Positions 1-11,623 of a stretch of DNA of 64,000 nt are shown one piece after another. Numbering within the stretch: position 1 is the stretch's first letter; each line of letters opens with the position of its first letter. This DNA comes from Lineus longissimus (lineage: Eukaryota > Nemertea > Pilidiophora > Heteronemertea > Lineidae). The stretch is from positions 7,378,501 to 7,442,500 of the forward strand of contig NC_088315.1 in assembly GCF_910592395.1 (NCBI RefSeq), given 5' to 3'. The translations under genes were made by a program, and so were the position numbers. The notes under the pieces are model-generated. The model saw only the letters and a program-made list of their open reading frames with translations, made no database searches and was not told the DNA's origin.

Positions 1-1935
1 GATTTTTTCAGTCGATTTCGCGTTTATAACTTCTAAATCAGTTGCACCTTCGCTTCCGCTGTTGGTTTTCCCGAACGTATCGATAACAATCGCGCGATTT
101 TCTACCTATACTTTCGCCTTTACTTTGGGAATAAAGTAAAATGAATTGTGGAAGTGAGAATGTAATAGATTTCTACACAATTCTCATATCCATATTCTTG
201 TATTCCCGTTTAAACTACAAACAAGACATCCCAACCTGAAGCATACGCAACTTTCCCTCAAAAGCCGTGGACAATCAATTTCATAATTTTAATATTTAAC
301 CTCAAAAGAAACTTGTTCGTCACATCCTTGTGTTTGTAATTAAGAGATAATTAACTTTACAGATGAAACAATCTCATCTCATATAGGATATAATTACTTC
401 ATTTCATAAATAAGATAATTTGAACGCGCCTATGCATATTAATTCTACTCGAGTTGACAAGCACCGTGGCTTCGAATGAATGGAAAAGGAAATGTTGTAA
501 GATTATCTGAATGGTGCATGAATCCTGTTATTTGCTGATATCTAGAGCTGTTAACCCACAGAAACTCATTCTATTCACTTATACACTCTATTCACTTATG
601 AGTGAGTTCTTAATACATTGGTTATGTTCATTAATCAACATCAGAAATATGTATGCAAAATTCGATTTGATTATTACTTGACATGTTTACATCGAGTAAA
701 CAATCAATAATTTGAAAAGTGGGTGCCTTTATAATACAAATTCACTGAAATATTAGTCATAATGGCCTCTTATTCTCACCCGAAATTAAAAGGGGTGATC
801 TTTTCCAAATTTTATGCATACAAGTAGTTCCTCTGTGTTAAGTACTCTGCAATCGAGGGATTTAAATTTCTGCTGCTTGCAATTTAAAGTGAATGTGACA
901 GTATTCACTGGTTTTATTTGCTGCGGTCATTGCAGGTATCTACCATGACCTACAATCATGGTCACATGTGACAAAAATCTCTCATTTGTGCTGGAGATGT
1001 ACCTGCTACATGAGTTTGGTGACCGAGTGACCTGCAATTGTAATCAAACCCCACCGATTACAAAAATTGGTTGTTTACTGGGCGCTTGACTGATCAATAG
1101 AGCCTCGAGCAATAATTGTCCTCAATCAAAACACAAACCTAACACACTTTCTCATAGCATCACATCATTGTTATCCTTGGTATCTTTATGTAAGAAATAT
1201 CGGGTGAGGGTGTTGTCTTTGGCAGGGAGGATAAACAACAGACACAGACAGTGGTGGAAGGAGTGTTCCTCTGTTCAACATATTCAACAGTCTTTAGGAG
1301 TGTAGTGTTGGCACTAAAACCTAAAAGGGAGAAAGGAATGTTCCCTTATGTATGCTACAGATTTGAGGAGTGTCGGTTAAAGAAACCGACTACTGTGCAT
1401 TTTGTAAAAGAGTTTGATTCATAGACACCGTAACGGTAATCTCAATCAGATTTTCTTTCTGTTTTTGTGGTGATTACATTCAAAAGTGAAAAGCACGGAA
1501 ATAAAAGGCCTACCAATATTTCTGGGTCTTCAGTAGTTCCCATCGTACCCTGCTCTTCAGTCGCTTACATGAATGAGAAGATAGCCAGAATGAGAAAAAA
1601 ACTGGCTGAGATTTTGAACAATCGCGGCTAACCAGACAGTTTCTAATCAATAACCGATCCGTAAACTCTGGCATTCCGAAGCACCATTGTCTTATACCAT
1701 GTTTACACGGTTTACAAGCTACGCCAGATTTCGCTCGCTTTAAGAATGATGAATTATCTTCGGCTCAGGTGAACAAATAATTATTTACTACCAGGGAGTT
1801 GTAGTGGTGAGGTTTGTTCACGCTAACTATTTATCAGAAGACGCTGTTGTAATAGAATTTGTAGAATAATGGTCTGGATCGAGTTGCTGATAACCTGCAA
1901 GTTGGGGTTTTTGACAACAATGTGTTCCTTTCGTT
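1..1935. other. Gene-free AT-rich stretch
   Basis: No recognisable exon, RNA gene or element is seen. It is upstream or first-intron sequence of the Sox gene, or intergenic. Confidence 0.6.
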
Positions 1936-2135
1936 CTGGTCAATATTCTTACTTTGGTTAGCATTCTGGTCAAATCTGCTTGCACTGGTTGCCATTCTGG
2001 TCAAATCTGCTTGCACTGGTTGCCATTCTGGTCAAATCTGCTTGCACTGGTTGCCATTCTGGTCAAATCTGCTTACACTGGTTGCCATTCTGGTCAAGTC
2101 TACTTACTTTGGTTGCCATTTTGGTCAAATCTACT
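1936..2135. repeat. Minisatellite, 31-bp unit, about 6.5 copies
   Basis: Units begin CTGGTCAAATCTGC and end TTGCCATT, starting at 1936, 1966, 1997, 2028, 2059, 2090 and 2121. The central copies are nearly identical and the outer ones diverge. Because 31 is not a multiple of 3, the same peptide pattern cycles through all three frames, so the overlapping ORFs here are artefacts. Confidence 0.95.
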
Positions 2136-2675
2136 AATGAAATTTTTTTTTCAACATCATCATTCAGTCCCAATCCTATGATAAACGAAAGACCTTGATA
2201 ATCTACCAAAGGCGTTCAAAACACGAACACCTCGCTTTCCCAAATAAGATAAAATCAGATATTGGACAACCTGATATTTTCTATAATTCCAAGTCATGCA
2301 TACCAAGATAACTTCACTCTGTTCAATCAATTGAATTCTCTGATAGCATTTTCAGGTTCGTGTAGCCCAGAAGGAAATTAATCAAAAAAGGTCAAAATAG
2401 TTTTCAAGAATTCAGAAGATTAGTTTTTTGGTATGCTAGAGGATGTTGCACACATGGGTGGACACATCTTTAGAATATACCTAGTATCTGCACTATGGTA
2501 TGTCTTCTGCTTTATGTGGTAAGTATCGAAAATGTTGTAAAAGTGGAGTTTAAAAAGGAGATATTCTGTAGCTTGGAGAAACAAAGTGATGAATGCCTTG
2601 TAAGGTGGGTCACCAAATGTGTGATACTTTAAATGTTATATTTACGCCTTCACATTCTTTTCATCTTTACATTTC

Positions 2676-3015
2676 ATGTACCAAATGATACGTTCCATGT
2701 ACCAAATAATACATTTCATGTACCAAATAATACATTTCATGTACAAAATAATACATTTCATGTACCAAATAATACATTTCATGTACCAAATAATACATTT
2801 CATGTACCAAATAATACATTTCATGTACCAAATAATACATTTCATGTACCAAATAATACATTTCATGTACCAAATAATACATTTCATGTACCAAATAATA
2901 CATTTCATGTACCAAATAATACATTTCATGTACCAAATAATACATTTCATGTACAAAATAATACATTTTATGTACCAAATAATACATTTCATGTACCAAA
3001 TAATACATTTTATGT
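2676..3015. repeat. Minisatellite, 21-bp unit, about 16 copies
   Basis: The unit is ACCAAATAATACATTTCATGT, near-perfect over about 340 bp. Some copies carry one change (ACAAAATAAT, TTTTATGT). A 21-bp unit without stops keeps several frames open on both strands, giving false repeat proteins such as (VPNNTFH)n. I find no start, splice or codon signature that would make it coding. Confidence 0.95.
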
Positions 3016-6000
3016 TAAATGTCATGTACCAAATATTATGAACCGATCGAATGAATAGAAGAGTTAAGCAAACAACAACTTGCCCATCATACCAACAGTA
3101 GATATATCTTAAGTTACAGAGGAGAACAAGATGTGACAATGCTTGTCATTGTTGCCAGAGACAATCATCGGAAACCTCATTTCGCGGACCCTTCACTTGT
3201 TCTGCTGTCGGAAAGTATTGACATTGTAACCATTATCTGGCTCTGACAGCATCACTCAGGGTGCAGCACTTGATTTGGAGGATAAGGGACTGTGTTTCTT
3301 CCGTAACCAATGGTACAGAAACTATGGCCAGAATCTGAGGAGGAAATGTAGAATGAGCCTTTGAAGCTTTCGAATGCTGTACCATCTGCTTTATCAAAAC
3401 TTATTTGTGTTATCAGAAATTCCTTGTCACAAAAGCAGACCAAAATGTCACCAGAATATCTGGGTGTGTTTAGAATGCCCATGGTACCAGATTTCTGTCT
3501 TTAAAGTCAAAATTGTCATCGGAATTACTTCAACAGCAATTAAACTAGTTCAGCATACTAAAACTACAATGATGAAATGTCATCGCCTTTTTCTGCATGC
3601 CGCGTCAGAACATGTGAGTTGTCCATTTGGTCAATTACATGTACAAAACCCATCTTTTCAGTCTATTGGCCTGTCTTCCCCTTTGACGTTCTGTCGCAGA
3701 CATTGAAGATTGGTTTTGAATGGTGATGGTTTTATTTGTGGGATGTGTGCTTGGCAATTAACTCCAAAAGTAAGAGTCTCCGTGGAATTTAAAGTTATTT
3801 GTAATTACCTGAAGAGAATGTAATTTGTACCTTGTTGATGTCTTGTTTGTCTCCTGAGAACTTTTCGAATAATGAGAAGTTGAAATAATTGAAACTTTTC
3901 AGACTTAAAATCTGAACAGGAAGATAAAAGGGAAATATTAAATGAACTGTACAATGAAGGAATCATCTACCCTGATGAAGAATAACTCTAGTTAAGAAAT
4001 CCAAACCTCATTTACTCATTTAGATTATAAAATCTCTGTACTCTGCCCGAATTGATAAATTCCCTCTGCTCACGCTAATCACAACTAGGCAAACACTCTG
4101 GGAACGTTAATAGTATTGTGATGAAGATTTTATAGTTGTTCACGACAGCAAGATAAACGTCCAAATGAGCCTATTGTACTAACACTCGATGCAGACTTCA
4201 TTTTACTGCCCATGTCCATTTGCATACTCGAGATAGTGAAAACAAAGACAACATGGACACCACCCTAATCCATTTCGGCACTTCAAGATAAAAACAAAGA
4301 CAACAATCTCGGAGGTTGAAAAACGCATTAGAGGCAAGGACGGACCTTGGGGCTCCTTATGTACTTGACTTGTCTCTGCGTTTCCGTGGAACAATAATTT
4401 ATTGTGTCAAAGATTAATGTCGTGGAGTACTTGGGCATGAGATGGGAGCGGGAGGTCGTGGTCAGGTTGTGCTAAGGGTCTATTAATGTGATTCGGGTGA
4501 GAGGAGGGTACTTGATAATGTGCGGTGGTCGGGTGGAGGGTCAAAGGTCACAGGATGGAACATGATCAAGCTTAGAAATATATTCTGATCGATTTTGAGG
4601 AAGGAAAATCATACTGATTTAAAATGAAAGACCAGAGGGGGCTTTGGGTTATGGGATTTCAGATATAAAAAATCTGTTGGCTTTATCATATCCCGGAACA
4701 TTCTCTCTTCCCTTTGGAATAATCGTGTCAATAATGGCATAAACATCCTTTATAATATCTCTGTTATCTTTATTATGGACATAACGGGACCGTGGCGTGG
4801 CTGATGGCTCATGTAATGGGCTTTAATGGCCACCATGTGGCATCCCGCGGAGATAGCTTCTTATTGTTCTGAGTAACTGGAAACAAGCATGTTCATACAT
4901 GCTATATTCAGTAGTTGCCCCTTAAAAGTGAATCACAGCTCTCAGAAGGACAAACATTGCAAGATAAATAACCTTAAATCTAGATTGTATCTTTCATCGA
5001 AATCGTGGTCGAGCCATGAACCAAGACCAAAAAATCATAAGTTTGTTGATTTTTCGTTTAGGGTTAATACAAAGAAGGCCAAGCCTACCTGAAAGCGGAG
5101 AAAATACCTGCAATAAATGTGTGCATCCATTGACAGAATATTTAATGAAGATAGAAAGAAATTGTTCTGGGTTTTACAAGCTCTTTATGATAAAACTGCA
5201 TCTTATCTTGGTTACAGTGGTGTTCTTTCTGAATCGTTTGCTCAGCGTGTGTTTTATGTCATGTTCTTGCCTTTACTCACAGAAATGACATTATGCAGTC
5301 AATGGGATAGGTAAAGTCAATCACTTGTTAGTGTATGAAAGAATTTATCGATGAGGATGTGTGCTGGTAGTTTATTTGAGAACCAGAGGGTGGATTTTAC
5401 TTTCAGACATGTCAGGGGCGAACCAGGAATGTCAGAAGAAAGTGATGATGATCAAAAAGAGCCTTCTAACATGTCTAATAAATGTTTTGAGACAATTCCT
5501 GATTTTTGTGCAATACCGCCTCGTCATTAAACCCTGTACATGCTAAAGGGTTAAAGGTTAACAGGATCAAGTAAGAAGGTTGCTCCGGATCCAACAGGGA
5601 ACAATAATCTTATTTGTCCGACTAAAAACACACACCCACATTTGAAACCACTTCATATAGTTCTACTTTGCCAAATAGTATTAGGGCAGCTTTGATTCAG
5701 GCTGAGGTGTATTACCAATTTACGCGGACCACAATGAACGCAAAGATATTTACCATGAATAAATCCATTTGAAGTTTCAAAATCTTCAAATTCCCTGAAC
5801 ATTTCATATAAATGGATTTTGTCGCCACGGAAAGCCTTTGAGTGTAGTTCTTTGAAAGGGTCGCCCTAAACTATTGAACTCATTATCTTAAGAAGAACTG
5901 AAGATGACTTTGGTGGCATTTACATCCAATTCAAGCAATTATTTCCAATCTTCAGCTAATAATCGTAATTAATTTTCGGTTTTGATGAAGCGGAGTTTGG

Positions 6001-6961
6001 AGTCCGTGTTTGGCCATTATGTTTGTTCCCTTAAGAATAATCCATCACATGTCGACTTTGATGTCAAAGATTGACGACTTTTGCCACAGACAGGCAACAA
6101 TTTTCAAAGCGTCGACAAGGGCATTTTAACAAGTTGCTACATTTGTGCCAGCACTTTTATCTGGTCAGCAGGGAGATTGAAACGAAAATTCATCTAATTT
6201 TCATTGACTCTATTTTTGCTGTGTTTGAAGAGCAATTCGTACATTGATTTTGGAACTTTGGAATAATTCTTTGAGTGAATCAAGTGCTTGGTACCAAAGC
6301 CTCTTGGGAGAAGTCCTAATTTGTCAAAATAACCAGCAGTTTTTGTCGCTGCAACAAGTATTGCTTGTTTGCAGTGGTCATTGCAGATGCCTGCAACAGA
6401 AATCGGTGATCACAGTGACAGGCAATCAATATCAAACTCAGTGATTATCAGTTTTACCAACAGATGAAGGATCTTCTCTGGTGCACATCGCAAATAATTC
6501 ATCAATGCAGCAAGTCACAAAACCTTTTTAAACATGCAGACTTTGATAAAGAATAAATGAGTGAAATGAACAAGATGCAAAGGATTCCACTCGTTTTGAC
6601 TCTTCTCAAATTCTGTGCGATATTTACCGAACACTAAACAAATATCGTAGTTCCCTCTAAAACAGAGCCAAATCGTGAGTCATTGATGGCGGTAATATAA
6701 AATTCAAACATACTTTGATCCCTGTGCCATGAATAAGTCCTAAATGCTTAATGATGCACTCAGGCTTTTGACGTTCTTCAACCTTTGTGAGTGGAAAAGA
6801 CAGTTTGAATTTGAATTTCACGATTTGAAATGTGGGGCATGTGGTGGGTTGGTGAAATCAGATGGGATGTTCCCATTTAAACTTGTACCTAGTACCTTCT
6901 TCAGCTTTTTCCTCATGCAATCAGAAACGAAAGCACTGTACATGCTGCTGATCAAAATGTA
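3016..6961. other. Gene-free stretch before the TIR element
   Basis: Short open frames only, none with splice or protein signatures. A short direct repeat (AAAACAAAGACAAC) lies near 4230 and 4290. Nothing else was seen. Confidence 0.6.
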
Positions 6962-8020
6962 CCGTATTTTGCTGCGTATAAAACGCACCGGGGTATAAAG
7001 CGCACCCATTGAGTCCGTAGACAAAATCCAGACATAAGGCGCACCTACGTATAACACGCAGTACATTTTACATACTACAGGTATACACAATGTACCGGGT
7101 ATACTGGGCCATAAACAATTTTTGCCGGTTTTTAAATTGAACTTCCTATTTCTTTTTTAGTTGAAAAGGACTGTTGTAACAATGAAGAGGGAAAGTGGTC
7201 ATACACACCTCCGACCCTGCATCACATACTTGTATACTAGTTGCTAATAAAGCCGATACATTTGTACTGCGTTCCTCTTTCTTATCTCACTACAGCGGTA
7301 GTCTTGCTCGTACTGGATATAACCGATAAAGCTTTTCTCATTGAGAGAAAAACTGTGTTGTGCTCAACTACAATTTCGTGTGTTGACACGTGGTTGGCGG
7401 TATGGGGGCTGTATCATAGGTCGACAGAATAGAGAAGTCAAATTTTCCAAACATAAAGTTATGGATGTTTAATCAGCACATAATAGCACATAAACAGTAT
7501 CCCATTATTCACAATTAGCACCTTAACAATGCCTTGTTTATGGTAGGTAATTAAACGGTACTTTGCATCAATCAAGGACAATAGACCAAACAAAGCCTCG
7601 CTTTGATGTTAAATCATGGCGGCACACGATCAGCTGATTTATCGATTTGGATTTATCTCGCATCTACGCTCTGAATATTGCCGCTAAGGACCCTCAAAAA
7701 CATTTATAGAAGTAACTGAAATGATAATGAGGATACTAATATGTATTGGGTACAGAACAGGCGAGTTAGCATCGGTGAACTATGCAAAGTGCATCGATAT
7801 TCCCGATTTTTCTTTCGTGCAAAAATATAAAAATGCGCCGACTTGGTTGCGAGCCAAAAAAGCCGTCAAAAGAAATGAGTTGATGGAAAAAATCTTGTGA
7901 TCATTCGGTGGCTTCCTAGGGCTAGGCCATAGATAACACGCACCTTCGTATAACGCGCACCCCCCGATTTTAGGGCTTTCTTGGGTCAAAAAGTTGCGCC
8001 TTATACGCAGCAAAATACGG
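6962..8020. mobile_element. Non-autonomous TIR element (about 1.06 kb), TA-flanked
   Basis: The left end reads TA|CCGTATTTTGCTGCGTATAA and the right end is its inverse (TTATACGCAGCAAAATACGG|TA), giving TIRs of at least 20 bp with a TA on each side, as expected of a Tc1/mariner-type target duplication. Subterminal cgcacc and cgtataacacgca motifs recur near both ends (about 6985-7060 and 7930-8000) in opposite orientation. No transposase ORF is present inside, so it would need enzyme from elsewhere. The superfamily is inferred from the TA only. Confidence 0.85.
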
Positions 8021-8404
8021 TAGTGGTCATAAGACAAGTGAAGTTCCCATAAAGTTCATTTAGATATTCAATAGGGTGAAAACTATTGATAAAAGCAACC
8101 AACCTTTCTGTTTTCGGGAGAACATGGTGAGACCAACGGGGGTGATAAATTACTGGAATGGCCGCCAATGGGTTGACCATTTCCCTTACTGACGATCAAA
8201 GCCTAATTACGATTATGGATGGTCACCAACAAGATCGTCCACAGCCTATAATCCTGCCGGTGACTTCCTCGTGAATTTCCTCGGTCTTTCACCGTAGGAT
8301 ACCAAGACAGTCCATCAAATTGTGGTCAGTCTGAATGTGGCTTATATTGCGACTAAATGGTAATTAAGGAAGTCTTTGTTCCTCCTTACTAATGCCAGCC
8401 GACC

Positions 8405-8585
8405 TGGGTAATTAAGCCTTTATTGACGTGGGGTAATTTGCCCATTTTTTCGGCATCGTTAGATAACTAAAAAGTCTTTAGAAACTTTTTGTATAGCTTT
8501 AACATTTGTTCGGAAGTACCAGCCAGCTGTCCTAGGTAATTAAGTTTCTAGTGACCAACGATGGCCAATTTTTTCAACGTGATGG
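8405..8585. promoter_or_regulatory. Duplicated GGTAATTAAG element, possible enhancer
   Basis: CCTGGGTAATTAAG at about 8405 and CCTAGGTAATTAAG at about 8530 each head a similar stretch of about 50 bp, with TGAC and then a CCATTTTTTC or CCAATTTTTTC block. TAATTA is the homeodomain core. Paired copies could be a duplicated regulatory module or an old repeat. Confidence 0.2.
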
Positions 8586-11430
8586 ATAGCAAAAAATTGT
8601 TGGAATTTTTTGTAGCCAATGGGGACAGTATTGACTTTTGAATCACAACCTTTTTGGTCGGTCAGAATCTTTCTATAATTTGCAATAAAGAAAGGTTGCC
8701 ATTGGTGTTCAGTTTTCAAAAACAGGAACCAAGCTTGAAAGTGCCTGTTTAGCGACATCTCTATCTAGCACGTAACACTCTTCGAATAAAACCAAACCAT
8801 TCATTTCCCAGGGCAAAAACTCCATCAACGGATATAATGTCGTAAAGAAGGTATCATTTTATTAACCGCCTGCCAGATTTGATGCTGCTGGCTCATTGTG
8901 TGACAAAGTTAAGGCATTGAGAACATTATCAAATCATTTCAACAAAATGATCACTAACAAGAATGCTGGTTCTGCAATTGTGCATACCCGTTGTTTATTG
9001 TCGATTTCAAGTGGGTTTTTTTTCCATGTTTAAGAAAAAGTGCTGGTAAAGCACAATATGAGACTGTTACAATTTCAGGCTGGCAAATGCACATGAAAGA
9101 TTGATCCCTTTCAGAAGAAAATTTTACGAAGTCAACAATGCAAGTGAAAGAAAGAGTGACTAAATACTTTTCTACATCAAGACACTTCTTAGAAAGAGCT
9201 GTCAAGTCAAAGAAAAGGACAAGTCATTCATGCTGAAGGCAAGTTTTTCGTCAGATAGAGTTATTGAAATACTTCTTGCAAAAAGGTAACAGTACCTGTT
9301 TGGCGGAAGAAAAAACCGCCTATAAGAACCGGTACTGCTCAGTCTTGGCTTAGCCAAGTACTTTTGTAAAGTGAGATAATAAGAAAATGGTACTTCTTCT
9401 CTTACAAAAGATCTGCCAAATGAGAGAAAACCCAAAAAATGATTTGTGTGAACCAAAGCTTTTGACCATTGCAGAAATATCTATCGCAAAAAAGCAGTCA
9501 ATTGACTATAAAACGTAACACTGGTAATTCATATGTTCGTAAAGAAACATTGCGAGTGACACGGAGTGTTTCTTTTGAACAGAATTGTATACATGCAGCA
9601 TAAGTAAAAGTACAGACAGATCGAAGAAAGGAGGAAAAAGTGCATCACAACAAAAAAGGTGCGAAATGTAAAGAAAAAGAAAAAAGAAAAAGATTACCCA
9701 GCCATGATGACAATTTCCCTTCTTTCTTTAGGCCAACTATTATTCAGCCATTGAGATGACACGTTTCCTGGTCTGGTTTCCTCCATTTTCGCTGCCGCTT
9801 CCACCAAGTGAGCGTTCCTCGATGACAGATGTCGAAATGCTTTCAGCTTGTTCATTAGTTGCCTATTATTTGTCCCATTGTAATGTCGGCTTTCCTCTTG
9901 CGGCTTCCCGTTTGTCATTGACTCACTTCGGTTGAGTAATGGTCAAGTTGACAAGAAGGGCTTGTCATTTTTTCCGTTTTTCTTTTCGTTTTGCAGCTTT
10001 TTGCTTGTGATGCAGTTTTTGCTTTTTGCTTTGATCAAGAATGCGTTTTGTTTCAGGTCGGTGTCTACAATTAACATCCCCAAATATGTGTTTTTGAGGG
10101 CTTAGATTGAAGAAGTCATGCTTCTTTAAAAAAGACGTGCCCTAGCTGAAAAACTGTTGCTCTCTCATGAAAATTGGGCGCATGCCTCATGCTCCACCCG
10201 AAATACCTCGTTGGCATTTCCCATTGTCATTAATCTACCTCAGTCGGAAGGCATCATTGCTGACCTGGACATCATTGACAAATCACAATTAGGCTAGAAG
10301 GTGTCCCTAATGGCTGTTGAGGGGACAAATTGTCTATCCCAATGTTCTTAATAGGTTTTAATTGGAAATCGGCATGTGGCTAATAGACATATTCCATGTT
10401 TGGTCACCCTTGGAATGAATGATGACACCTTTTATTACACCTTATAGGATGTTATCAGGTCCGTTGTGTTCCTTGGGTCGACACGCTTGTCACGTTGATT
10501 TATGATGGAAATGATTTACTTTGGAAATCAGATTATGGCCAAAGGCTGATCTTAATAATGAGATGCTGAGATCCCCTATCCAATCACACATTTCTCATAG
10601 TTTCAGATTAGTTTAGTTCCCCCATCGCCTAGTTTTCTCAATGATTTCTTGAGGCAATTTCAAGTCGGCATAAGATAATTCCCAACCAACACTTTGAGGA
10701 TAAATAAAGGTCCTGTTTAAAACTTTGATTAAGTTGAAAATTACAATATAATTGTTTTCAATTTATGAAATTCAATATGCCCACTTTAACAAGGTGTTAT
10801 CATGGCACAATTTTTCACCTTTAGAGCAATATGAGATGTAAGAACACAAACACTTGAAATTTTGAATCCAGGATCCTCTGGCTATGAAATCGTGATTGAA
10901 CAATTAGATAAAATTGTCTGATTAACAGGCACTAGTGTTAACTATTTCTGATCACAGTGCAGTCTTTGAATCAATTTTAAACCTTGAAAGTTGTTATTTT
11001 GAACTGAGGTTGAATTGAAGAATGTAAAAAGAATTTTGTCCCACATCTAGGAATGGTGTTGTTACACGGGAGCGTAATGACTCTGGTTTGATTTCTAAAA
11101 AGGTTTCTGCGGTAGAGAAATGTTAAAACCTTTTGGGTCACCCTGAGTATATCATAATTTCTGTAACAATTTATGTAGGCTACCTACTGCAATCTACAAC
11201 CAACAGATACTTACTGCAATCAGCAACCAATGGTCCTATTTCTATGTTCATCTTCTGACAGGGAAAAGTATCCTCAGATAATATTTTGATTAGTTTCAAA
11301 TTAGCATGGTATGTTGCCAAGGTATTTTTGTTGTCTAGAGGGTATCCTTTATGTTAGCAATTTCTGGACAAGACCAAGAGAATGATAATCAAATGAGTGA
11401 TAAGATTACGATTAGGTTTTTGGCCAACAT

Positions 11431-11623
11431 TTTCATAAGTTCAAAATTCTGAAAAATTTTCAAAGACAAAAAACTTTTGGGACTAATGATGTTGGTTCAT
11501 TTTGAGCAGAAAAAAAACAAGTGAAAAAAATATTTGGACTTATAGAAATTTTTCATCATTCAGTCAGTTCAAAATTCTGAAAAATTTTTGAATACAAAAA
11601 ACTTTTGGGACTCTTGATGTTGA
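11431..11623. repeat. Dispersed AT-rich repeat, copy 1 (with partial tandem copy)
   Basis: Contains TTCAAAATTCTGAAAAATTT, ACTTTTGGGACT, TGTTGGTTCATTTTGAGCAG and an A-run. A second partial copy starts at about 11567. The same modules recur in the same order at 30331-30547, so this is an interspersed family, perhaps a degenerate MITE. Confidence 0.75.

Noticed and set aside
1922-2198. Three overlapping ORFs with LPFWSNLL/LVAILVKSA repeats
   Set aside because: The same 31-bp tandem repeat read in three frames.
2633-3139. Long repeat-protein ORFs such as (VPNNTFH)n on the plus strand and its counterparts on the minus strand
   Set aside because: They are translations of the 21-bp minisatellite. 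Several frames on both strands are equally open, with no gene context.
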